Below, one piece after another: positions 1-10,235 of a DNA stretch of 64,000 nt (its first letter is position 1; each line of letters starts with the position of its first letter). The DNA comes from Sinonovacula constricta. Taxonomy: Eukaryota > Mollusca > Bivalvia > Cardiida > Solecurtidae. The notes below the pieces were generated by a model. It did no database searches, was not told where the DNA came from, and was given only the letters and a program-made list of their open reading frames with translations. The stretch lies in assembly GCA_007844125.1 (NCBI GenBank), contig CM017558.1, forward strand, positions 57,293,147 through 57,357,146, read 5' to 3'. The position numbers and the translations under genes were made by a program.

Positions 1-398
1 TATAATTTACTATTTTAAAACTAAAATATATGACATTAATCCTTTTCTATAAATGAGGTGTTTATGAATGATACTAGCCAGTCAATGGCAGAGATATTCA
101 TGCAAAACTTTATTTTTATTTTTTGGATCTGCAGTCTTTGTAGATATAATAGCAAATGTTCTTTATTTGCATTCATTTGTTACCGTATGTATCATATCTT
201 ATTACAGTGATTAGCTTTCATGAAGGTAATATACATGTATGGAATAACTACTGAAATACAGCAGTTTTAAGACTATAATAGGTTGTTGTTGTTGTTGTTT
301 TGTCATTTTGTTTTCAAGCACTCAGTACATTACACCTAAGGTTTAGATGTGTATTTATAATTTATTGGTAAGTTTTTGTTGTAAATCCTCTGTTATAG

Positions 399-3300
399 AA
401 TGTTAACCCAGACCCCAGGAACCATTGTGGACCGTACCATCCTACACCATTGACTGACCTGGAAAGTGAACAGAATGATACAGAGATGGGTATAGGGGAG
501 GATAACCATGATACTATTGGTAGGTTTGAAGTGACATAAAGCTTTCTTATAAAAATGATAATAATAATAATTATAATGATAATAATACATAATTGTACCT
601 CCTTTTATTGATGCATAATGTCATATGGATGGATATAGGTGAAGACAAGGATACTATTGCTTGATGAAGTATTTAATGTGAATGTGATTATTTTGTTAGC
701 CTTTCATATAAAGTAATTTATGTTTGTGAAGCTGAGTCTGTTGGATCTCTGATAAGCAGGATAGAAAGAAACAACAGGTATGTTTAACAAATCATACCAT
801 ACTCATTGGAGTGGTTATTAGACTCTAGATCAAGGTTCCAGGTTTGATCCCCATACCTTACATGAGATGTTTGTCATTTGGGCATCATACTGCACCCATT
901 GCTTCATGTAATTACTGAGCATTGACTTTACCCAGAAGATTGGAAAATAATGATAACAATCAAATATAGATCAAGCTGTTTGTAGTATCCTTGACTTTTT
1001 TATATTTACATCAATTTGTTTAAGTACCATGTTAGACAGTTATACATACCGTGCTTTGCGGAATACAACCCCCCTTGGAATAAACCCCGCCGCCATCTTG
1101 AGAAAAAAAGTTGGGGGCTATATTCCGCAAAATACGGTAGATATCATGAAGGAAAATGAAACATTCTATCCTTTGAAAACAAAAACATATATTTATAATC
1201 ATTTTGTATTTTAGAATATTTTTATTATTATTTATCTACAATCACCATTACTATGATTATTCCATGTATGGAAGTTATTGATCAAGCTGTACTTATGACA
1301 AGTTTGACTGTTTCAGGTATGATAGTAATTGATCAGTCAGGACATATTGCTGGTGGAACTTCAACAAATGGACTGGGCCACAAGATACCAGGGTAAATAC
1401 CTGACTACCATCATTGGACTACTTTAAGTATCAGACATTTAAGGTGGCTATTGGCAGTCTGAGTCATTAATGTTTAGCACTTAGGCTTTCCCTTCATGGA
1501 TCTGAGTACCTGCTGAGGAATGTATGACACCATGTCTACTAACTGACCTGTGGTGAGTTTGGGGTTTTACCCTGAGATTAGACTGGGGTATTTTAGCTGG
1601 TCCAGGGTGGGTTGTTTGTCTGGATTTTTTCTCAGAAACGTTTGTTTGAGCGATGTTATGGTTGAGCCAGAAATGTAAGAAACTGGGTTTACCTTAAAAG
1701 ATAATCAAGGTAATGGAAGAAACATTTGTTAATGGTTTAAGCAGGTATATTAATAACCTCTTTACATGGTGCTTTGTGCCTATATTTCTCAGTCGTGTGG
1801 GTGACTCGCCTATCGTTGGTGCTGGGGCTTATGTTGATGATGAGGTAGGGGGTGCTGCTGCTACAGGAGATGGAGACATCATGATGAGGTTCCTTCCAAG
1901 GTGTGTATGCCTTTATCATCATCATTGTCATTATCACTGTAATAATCAGCATCACTGGGCACCTTTAGCCGAGTAGTTAGAGTAACTTGCCCCTGACTGT
2001 GTTGCTTTAAGTACCAATAAGAGTGGTTTTCTTTTATATAAGTATTGTCAATGCAATGTAATAACATGAGCTGCCCTTGGACAACATGCTCACCTATTCT
2101 CAGTGCTTAATAGTATAATGTGGTTTAAAAATACTGTATTGATTTTTTTAAGAATATGGGGAATATAGAACTCAATAGAGAGAAGTCCATTTGAGAAAGA
2201 GAAAATGAAAAATAATTGAGACAAGGTGCTAATGGCTCAAGAAAACAGAATGTATGAGTGTTAGAGAGGTGGAGAGAAGAAAGGAAAGAAAAATACAAAG
2301 GAAAATGCTAGATAAGAATATGTAATGTCTTGGGTGATTCAGAGAGAAAGGAGTCCAGAGAGAGTGACAGAGAGAGAAAGTAATCCAAACAGAAAGCCAG
2401 AGTGTGTGTGTGTGAGAGAGAGAGGGAGAGAGAGAGAGAGAATAGAAAAGGAGATTAGATCTAACAGGTATAACATATTGATAGGAACCAGCTGTACAGA
2501 TTATTGTATATCATACACATTGAATCGATCAATTACATATATATCTATTTCTCGGCGCTGGATAGTAAAATGAAAGTTCTTCATTTAAAAGGGACACAAC
2601 TCTGCCAAAATTAATATGAGAGTAGCCTGTTTGTATGAAAAGGGTTCAGCTTTTGATAGTGACCAAGTGTCCTAAGTATAAAGTAAATATCAATGATGAT
2701 TTTTGAGAAACGAACATAAAAAAGATTAACCGATACCAAAAAGTGGGTTATACAAATAGCTCCACCGTTTGCCCTGGTAGTGGAGCTAAAAAACACATCA
2801 TTTTTCATGTCAGCTACCACCATAACCAGTGACATAACTATCTTTAGTCCAGCTATTTCTATGACTACAAGAATAGTTACTGTCTTTGACGTATACCCCT
2901 GGATATACATTAACTTAATTACTATGGATATAACTTTAAATATACTTTACTGCAAATGGTTTAGACACACCTTCAAGTGTAGGTCAGTAAGATGGCAGTT
3001 AAGTTTGCATACTGATAAAAATGATAAAGTTATGACCAACACACTAAAATTTATAGAGAATAAACTTAAATATTACTTGACCTTAATGTTTGCACTTAAA
3101 AATTGTATGTTCTGCATACCTCTATACACCTGTATATCTATTAGATGGTTAAGTCTGGTTGAGAACTGTAAATTATGTAAAAATCGAGAACTGAAACAGT
3201 TGAACATACAGACAGACAAATGGACAGACACTGCAACTGCTTTATGCTGCCCAAATGATAAATAGGAGTGAAATCTGGCATTATTTCTATATTTGGCTTT

Positions 3301-5119
3301 CTGGTCATTTTATGTAACTCACTTAGTACCTTACTATCATAAAAGATAAGCATGGTTACTTAATAATAATATCATTGTCAGGAACCATTTGATTCAAGTG
3401 AAGAACATAGAATCTATTAAGGAATGGAAAAAAAAATTATCTGTTTAATACCAACATACATTTTTCTGTATATGGCACATGACAGGTAACCGTCATTCTG
3501 CATGAAACTTTAGTTTAAGCAGAACATTTTCACCTGATATATGGATAATGCTGCAGAAAAGATCGATTTTATATTGTGCTGTTTATTTTTACTGTAAACA
3601 TGTTCAATTTCTCACTGGAACTACCAGCTGAGTCATAACCTTACTTATATCTGCCCACTGCAGCTTCCATGCTGTTCAGATGATGCGGACTGGCCTGGAC
3701 CCCAGTATGGCCACTGCTGATGCTATCAAACGGATACTCAAGTACTACCCAGACTTTGTCGGGGCCGTAGTTGCTGTGAACTTCAATGGTATTCATGGTA
3801 AGGCTTGCATGTTTAAGGTCATAGGGCTTGTGTAATTATAATCATCCGTCAGTCTGCCTAGTGTTCATGGTAAAATTATAACTCAAGTTTCTTAAGGGCA
3901 AGGAGATAATAGCTAAAACAGCTTAAACCCTTTTCATAAACATCAATAACAACCAAAATTAACATCACGATATTAAAGAAACAACAGCATACCACACTCA
4001 TCACAACACACTTTGTTAATCTTAGGTTGTCTGTATATTTTTGTTGCCTTAACAGAATTATACCTTATTAACTTAACAATGACTTCCAGAAAACATTGGT
4101 GTCAGAAACCCTGATAAATGTGTGGGTAAAACATACACCTTACTTTAGCTGGAAGACCTTCTTTAGTGAATGTTTTCCCTCGACTTTGAGAGATAATAAA
4201 AACATGAGCCCATAATTCAACACATAGTCATACTTTTGCATAAAAGGTTTTGCTTCCAGTAATAATGGTATTGTCATGCAAGTGCATTCAATGGGAAAAT
4301 GATGATTTACTCATTGTATGCTTAAATGCTATAGCCAGATTTTTCATCTAAATCAAAGATAACATATAATGTAAGCTGTGAAAGGAACCATCTAAATGCC
4401 AGAAACTATTTAGTGTTCCCGAGCCTCACATCAAGCTCCATGCAAAGACACGAATGATGAAAATAAATCAACTCAAAACATTGTTATATGATCAAATGTA
4501 ATTACATTTCTTCAGACAATATCTCCTGTAAAGCAATTAGTTTATTTATATTGGTTATTTATTTTGGACACATCCTACCAAGGTTAAGTTAATCATGTAG
4601 ACCTGTCTTTGCTATTTATCACTGTGACGACCAATACATGATGTATTGCCCATTTATTTGGAGTTTTTAACCTGTCTTATCACACACCTGATACATTTGT
4701 TATAGGAAACATAATATCATGTACATGTATTTACAAATATTTATCTAAAGGTACCAAGACAGATCTGAATTAATACTGATTGTCTTGATCTGATTGATTT
4801 ATTCACAGTCGGTAAAGATTTATTTTTTAAATCCACGTATTTTTTTTAATTCTACCTAATTTTTTAATTCCACTTATCATTTTATTCCACCTATTTTATA
4901 AATCCACTTATGCTTTTAATTCCACCTTTTTCATCCCACCGTTTTAATTTCACTTATTGTTTTTAATTCTACTTGTTTTTAAATTCCACCTTATTAATTC
5001 TGCATTTTTTTTTAAAATTCACATCAGGAGCAGCCTGCCATGGTATAGCAGAGTTTCCCTACTCCATCAGGATGCCAAGCACATTCCAGGTACAGGTGAT
5101 GACAGTGCCTTGCATCTAA
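399..5119 (+). CDS. AGA: Aspartylglucosaminidase, copy 1 (5'-incomplete, 3' five exons)
   Basis: N4-(beta-N-acetylglucosaminyl)-L-asparaginase is a lysosomal Ntn-hydrolase that cleaves the GlcNAc-Asn bond of glycoproteins. Coding exons are 399-519, 1317-1392, 1793-1900, 3664-3797 and 5028-5119 (stop TAA 5117-5119), and all junctions keep frame (phases 0, 1, 2, 2, 1). Visible family motifs are the CGPYHP stretch, DNHDTIG with the catalytic Thr that becomes the N-terminus of the beta chain after self-cleavage, [33 protein letters not shown], and a C-terminal AACHG and VPCI. The alpha-chain exons (signal peptide to NCQPN) are not found in bases 1-398, so they must lie upstream of the window. An intron separates DNHDTIG from the next strand, whereas the neighbouring paralogue has none there. 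The family is near certain; the exact orthologue name is inferred. Confidence 0.9.
1047..1139. mobile_element. Short palindromic MITE-like element in AGA copy 1 intron
   Basis: A 93-bp stretch begins TACCGTGCTTTGCGGAATAC and ends with its imperfect reverse complement (GGCTATATTCCGCAAAATACGGTA), so nearly the whole element can fold. The short centre is GC-rich. The terminal TACCGT/ACGGTA and the GCGGAATA core resemble widespread non-autonomous DNA elements of invertebrates, but the superfamily cannot be assigned by eye. It sits in the intron between the first two AGA copy 1 exons and probably has no coding role. Confidence 0.55.
2122..2545. repeat. Dispersed repeat, copy 1 (purine-rich GAGA segment)
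   Basis: About 420 bp, including a GAGAGA-rich tract, is closely repeated at 5466-5955. Shared blocks include AGTCCATTTGAGAAAGAGAA, GTGCTAATGGCTCAAG and CCAGCTGTACAGATTATTG. This copy lacks about 85 bp present near 5495-5580 of the other one. It lies in the intron between the third and fourth visible exons of AGA copy 1. It could be a SINE-like element or a local duplication. Confidence 0.7.
4815..5005 (+). repeat. Degenerate T-rich tandem repeat before last AGA1 exon
   Basis: Repeated variants of a roughly 18-25 bp unit (TTTTTAATTCCACTTAT-like) run up to the acceptor of the terminal AGA copy 1 exon at 5028. The array forms an unusually long pyrimidine-rich approach to that acceptor. Confidence 0.5.
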
Positions 5120-5465
5120 GGATTTGAATTCCATATTGATCTCAGTATCTAAGATTGTAAAGAGTATCTTATTTTGGTGCTTGCTGTATCTTAGTATTGT
5201 GTGACCATAAATACCTCTTGCTGTGATTGAAGTATGTTAATTTTAATGAATGAAATATTTCATAATTTATGACAATAATGAATTGTGTATGTCAAATGAT
5301 TTAATTACATGATATGGTAAATTATGAGTATATAATAGTATCATTTTATTTGTATAAGGTATTGTCAAATGATTGACTTTATGTGTTAATTTTAATACTG
5401 CAAAAAGTTCTGTTGTATTTGAATTAAGATGATTTAATTATTTTTTTGGTGAATGTATACATTCT

Positions 5466-5955
5466 TTGGTTTAAAAATACTGAACTGATTTTTTTTTAAA
5501 TTATGACCCTGATGATTTAATCTTAACAAAATTTAAGAATGTAAATCCAGATTCTCTAGGAGTTATGAGAGTTCATTAGTTAGAGATAGAGAATATGGAG
5601 AATATATTCTCAATAGAAAGAAGTCCATTTGAGAAAGAGAAATAAAAAATAGATGAGACAATGTGCTAATGGCTCAAGGAAATGAAAAGTATGAGTGTTC
5701 GAGAGGTGGAGAGAAGAAAGGAAAAGAAAAAATACAAAGGAAAATGCTAGAGAAGAATATGTAATGTGTTTAGGGATTCATAGAGAAAGGAATCCAGTGA
5801 GAGTGACAGAGAGAGAAAGTAATCCAAACAGAAAGCGCGAGAGAAAGAAAGAGAGAGAGAAAAGGAGATTATATCAAACTGGTTTAACGTATTGATAAGG
5901 ACCAGCTGTACAGATTATTGCATATCATTTACAATGAATTGATCAATTACCTATG
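5466..5955. repeat. Dispersed repeat, copy 2
   Basis: Second copy of the purine-rich dispersed repeat seen at 2122-2545, here 3' of AGA copy 1. It retains an extra internal block of about 85 bp. Downstream at 5955-6020 a short unit containing TTTATATGTGCTCC is repeated twice. Confidence 0.7.
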
Positions 5956-6171
5956 TGTCTATTTTTATATAAATTTATATGTGCTCCTATTTTTATATTA
6001 GTTTATATGTGCTCCAATCGGAATATATTGATATAACATGAACGCATTTGCCTTTTTTCAAAATCTATGTAATGCCTCGACCTTTTTCAGACAACGATTT
6101 TATATGTTAGTTAATGTGTAATATTTCTTCCTGGTTGAACATAACTGAAAATAAAACACATGATACAAAAT

Positions 6172-7687
6172 TTACATATCGTCATCTTTATCATTCAGTA
6201 GCGTTATTTCCTTAGTATCGCCGTATACGTTGAAGATTGGCCAAAACGTCTTCTTCACGTCAACTCCTGTAAACACAACGTCATCTGACGTTACGTTAGG
6301 CGCCAGATACGCTACGCCGTGTTTATCAACCCAGAATTCGTAGACGTTATCGTCGGCGTAGAATTTCTCAAAGACGAAAACTTGCGTGTCCGGAATATCA
6401 TAGGTGATGTTTTCATCGCAAGTGACCAAGTTGCGAATATATATTGGCTCAGTGTACAGCACTCCAACGTTCATGTTTGATAGCCAATCCATTTCTATTT
6501 CAGAAATGTTGAATTTCACCTTTTCCCCAATCGTAAGTGGCCGGTTTCCAAAAGCAACCGCATAGCAGCCGCCCTCGTAACGTCTGGCTACCCTGCCGTT
6601 GTTTAGGACGTTTAGTTTTGGTCCGTGGTACTGGCTGTCAAACAGCATAGCTAAAAAAATAAAGCGAACTAGCGAGTAACTCAAGCCACCGCTTTAGACA
6701 CTTTTCAACGCACATCCGCGCGCACACACAAACACACACACACACAAGTACACTCATAAAAATTTATAAACACAAATATATAAACACGTGTGTGTGTAAT
6801 AAATCATCCACATAATGTGATTTTTGTGTAGAAAGAAAAAAAAACAAGACAAATTTGCCAAAGTGCGTTGTCCTAATTTTTGAAAAGGTAAAATGAGTTT
6901 TCTTTTAGCTTACACTACAACAGTTTTCAAAGGTAGAGCGGTACACCAAGAGATGTCATTAGGTGCAACTGTAAAGTTTCTGCAATTCTTACCTAGAGAA
7001 GGGCTTAAAAAGGCATATGTTTGTACTTTTATAATGATTTTACGTAAAGCAACGTGGTCTGGCTTTTGCTGTTGTTTAAATTTGTCATGTAATTGAAATG
7101 GAAGAAAATATTTTACTATTTAGAATACATGATTTCTGTGTATTCTCTTATAATATACCAACAATAAACTTAAAAGTTGTATTGACATCGTGCATTCAAA
7201 GCTGTTTATAGCGATAACGTGGATATGCATCAATAATAACTTAATATTTTGCCTACCATTTCTGTAAACTTCGGCTATAGATAGATTTTTTTCTTTTTAG
7301 TTATACATGTACTTGCAAAAATAAGAATCTGAGGACTAATCAGGCCTATCAGGATTTTATCAAATAAAATACAAGAAAGTAAAATCGACAATCAAAAAGT
7401 CCACCTGCTCGTACATTAGACTAACCGTTGGAAATGTATTTTGAAGGACTTGTTCTTGTTTGGATACTTAATGTTTCTTGTTCCTTTTTTTCAAATTTCA
7501 TTCACTTTACATAAAACTAAAGTAAGGTCCAGTGATATAATAACTTTAGATCAAAGTTTTAGAGATAAAAGTGAAGATACAAGTAAGTTATACCTGGAAG
7601 CACAGGGTGTCCGGTTAGTTTGCCATCATTGGCCTGCACCGTATACACACACACTAAGACAAGAAACCACACTTTAAGCTGAAACAT
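6172..7687 (-). CDS. Secreted single-NHR (Neuralized-like) domain protein, 2 exons
   Basis: Exon 1 is 7687-7594 (ATG at 7687-7685; donor CCAG|GTATAA) and exon 2 is 6650-6172 (acceptor TTTTTTTAG; stop TAA). The intron is phase 1 and the product about 190 residues. Residues 1-19 form a typical signal peptide (MFQLKVWFLVLVCVYTVQA). From about residue 37 to 180 the sequence follows the Neuralized homology repeat: YHGPKLNVLNNGRVARR near the start, then FGNRPLTIGEKVKF, and WPIFNVYGDTKEITLL at the end. Potential N-glycosylation sites NIS, NIT and NVT and two cysteines in the NHR fit an extracellular protein. There is no RING domain and the tail is acidic (DKDDD). Known Neuralized proteins are cytoplasmic E3 ligases or adaptors, so a secreted NHR protein is unusual. 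The ligand is unknown; the fold may bind lipid or protein. Confidence 0.8.
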
Positions 7688-7756
7688 AGCGATGCTTTAT
7701 AACCTCACAATACACACAGCTCCATACAACACATTTAACTTCTAAATTACTGCATT

Positions 7757-7764
7757 TATTTATA
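7757..7764 (-). promoter_or_regulatory. TATA box of the NHR gene
   Basis: TATAAATA on the - strand lies about 70 bp upstream of the NHR-protein start codon, a spacing that would give a 5' UTR of roughly 40 nt. A second TATAAAG lies only about 10 bp before the ATG and is too close to act as its TATA box. Confidence 0.4.
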
Positions 7765-8639
7765 ACCGATAAAATATCGTCGGTGCTAATTGCGAGACGA
7801 AGAAAGAAATGAGAGAAAACCAGTCCGCCGACGGTAATCTATTCAAAGTATTTGGTTGCCCATAAGCAGTGCTATGCAAGGTCCGTTATGAGTCAATACC
7901 TTGTCATCAACTGATAATGTTTATTTCAGGCTGCTTATAAGTCAGCGCATTTATATGCGGATTAACGACACTGCTATTTTAATTGCGGTATCCGACGATG
8001 GTGTATCTCCAACTGCACTTTTTCGTAGGTCAAAATAGAAAGAAGTAGAAATAGGACTTCTATTGTTTATACAAAATATACGATAACAACATCGTTTTTG
8101 GAAAGAATATCGTTTTAGAATTATATCCCTATTACCATTTCGATGTTGCTGTTGTTGCTTTCCGTTCCCGCTACATTGCTCAACGCTGTTTTCTAAAAAT
8201 ATTTCTGTGGTTTACCGTGTTACGGACTCAGTTTACTGAAAGCAACATACTCACAATAATGACCCGTATACTTTTTAAGATATATCTCTTAACAATATTT
8301 TCAACACAAGTAATAGTTACAATAACCATGTATGGCTACAGTGTTGTTATTTCAGTAAATGCACTATGGAAATAGGTATTTTGGGTGTTTTTTGTTGTTG
8401 TTGTTTTGTTTTTTTGTTTGTTTGTTGATGTTTTGTTGTTGTTGTTGCTGTTTTTATTAAAATACTGCTTTATACATTGCATGTTTAAACTGTACAAATA
8501 TATAATTAGTGTCTGAGTTTACGTTTTTCTTACTACATTTTAAAGTGTAAAATTATAAATCACATCAACGTGATAGATAAAAAATCAACACGAGTAAAGG
8601 AATTTCTGTAACAATTATCAATCATTCGGAAATGATAAC

Positions 8640-9620
8640 AATTTGATAGTCTTTGCGTCGCTAAATATATTGAAGATTGGCCAGAACGTCTTCTTGACGT
8701 CAACTCCAGTGAATACAACGTCATCTGACGTTATGTTAGGAGCCAGATATGCTACGCCGTGTTTATCCACCCAGAATTCGTAGACGTTATCGTCGGCGTA
8801 AAATTTCTCAAAGATACTCGCGTGTCTGAAATGTATGGCGTGTGGAACGTTGCAAAATTCGAAAAAAAAATATATTTGAGATAAATTGCATATTTATATT
8901 CTAAAATTTTTCATTTATGTTGTAAAAATAATATTTCTATGGTAGAATTCAGTATTTATATTGTAAAAACATATTTTTGTTCTGTATTTATATGGTAAAT
9001 TTTCATTCTGTTTTATAAAACAAGCATACTTTTATATTCGATAAAGTGAACAAATATTTATGTTCAATAACTGCATCATGGGATACTTATAACATTTGTA
9101 ACGAACGATTTGATTGGACCACGATATTTGGCGGATTATTACAAACATGGCGGCCCCCACCAGGTATGTATCGGTACGTCTTTTCAACATAATTGATATT
9201 TCTTTTAATCTTTATATCATACAGTAAGCAGTCTGTTTAAGATAATTAACTGCCATACTATTTTGACAATTTCCAAATCGGTGGTGGCAGCCATGTTCGG
9301 AATGTTGTCCAATGAAATAGTTTCTTACAATCATTACCCATGATGCAATTATTTAACGCATTTTTTCTTGCTTTTTATAGAATGCAAGAAATAATTTTAC
9401 CACATACATATTTTTTGAATGTAAATAAAAAAATATTGAACATAAATATTCTTAGGCAATACAAATGTGCAATTTTACCACATAAATATAAAATTATACA
9501 ACACATAAACACATAAAAATATTTTTTGAATTTTGCAACGTTTCACATGCCATAGAAATGTTATTGTGATATTTTCATCGCAAGTGAAAAGTTTTCGAAT
9601 ACTTTTGTATCTTAACATTG
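8640..9620 (-). pseudogene. Broken NHR-domain duplicate, split by an insertion
   Basis: Bases 8653-8827 reproduce, at high identity, the 3' half of the neighbouring NHR gene (6213-6395): FEKFYADDNVYEFWVDKHG, the TSDDVVFTGVDVKKTFWPIFN region, and a changed C-terminus. The next segment of the same gene resumes at 9561-9600 (DENIT-coding sequence). Between them lies a 721-bp foldback element. A short deletion near 8818 shifts the frame, and the 5' half and signal-peptide exon are not recognised. I call it a dead or partial paralogue. Confidence 0.75.
8834..9554. mobile_element. 721-bp foldback (long terminal inverted repeat) element with 6-bp TSD
   Basis: The ends are inverted repeats: TATGGCGTGTGGAACGTTGC at the left and the complement of TATGGCATGTGAAACGTTGC at the right. 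The similarity continues inward: GCATCATGGG and AACATGGCGGCCCCCACCA on the left pair with CCCATGATGC and TGGTGGCAGCCATGTT on the right. The arms are therefore about 340 bp with a small centre near 9190-9270. The flanks carry GAAATG on both sides (8828-8833 and 9555-9560). The intact paralogous sequence near 6380-6400 shows the unoccupied site. No transposase is encoded, so it is non-autonomous. Confidence 0.8.
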
Positions 9621-10235
9621 TCACGCCGTAAATACAATACGCTTTCTTAACAATCATCAGGCAAAAGGTCAATAATTAGGACCAAGGTCAATCATTAGGC
9701 CCAAGGTGCGAAATGCTTTATACAAGACTTGTACAGACGTTGATAATGAAACCTATTTTGACATTCGCAGAATATTTTCTTTCATAATGTTCAATTGCTA
9801 GGCTTAAGAAGTGTTTAAATAGAAGTGTCTTTAACGTTAGAAGTGCAGTTGCAATGCTTAAGTGTTTGTTATTCTTCAGGATTGTTTGATGTCTAATGTT
9901 CGTCTTGCTAAAAACAAGTATTTGTTTATAGCAATAAAAATTGAATTGAATTGATTATTGAATCCTAAGGAAGGTCAGGTTATGCACGTTAGCGAGTAAT
10001 ATTATGTACAACTTAGCTTAAGATAAAGAAATGATATGTCAGATAGATATCGCTAGGAAAGGAAATACAAAAACACGAAATGATAATGAATTCAACCAAC
10101 TAAGATAATCGCTTGTAAAGTCAGTGGTCAATATGTTGTTAGTTATCTAGAACAAGCCTTCTTTGTTATAGAGCCTCAGTCAAAGTTTGAGATGTGTAAG
10201 CGGTAGGTCAAGGTTTATACACCTCCGTCGTCAAT

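Noticed and set aside
2780..3265. 161-codon open frame in the AGA copy 1 intron
   Set aside because: No recognisable domain, intron-like composition, and it lies between two well-supported AGA exons on the same strand.
9150..9175. ATGGCGGCCCCCACCAG followed by GTATGT as a real first exon
   Set aside because: It lies inside an inverted-repeat arm whose mate carries a similar sequence, and no matching downstream exon was found. It is kept only as an observation on the element.
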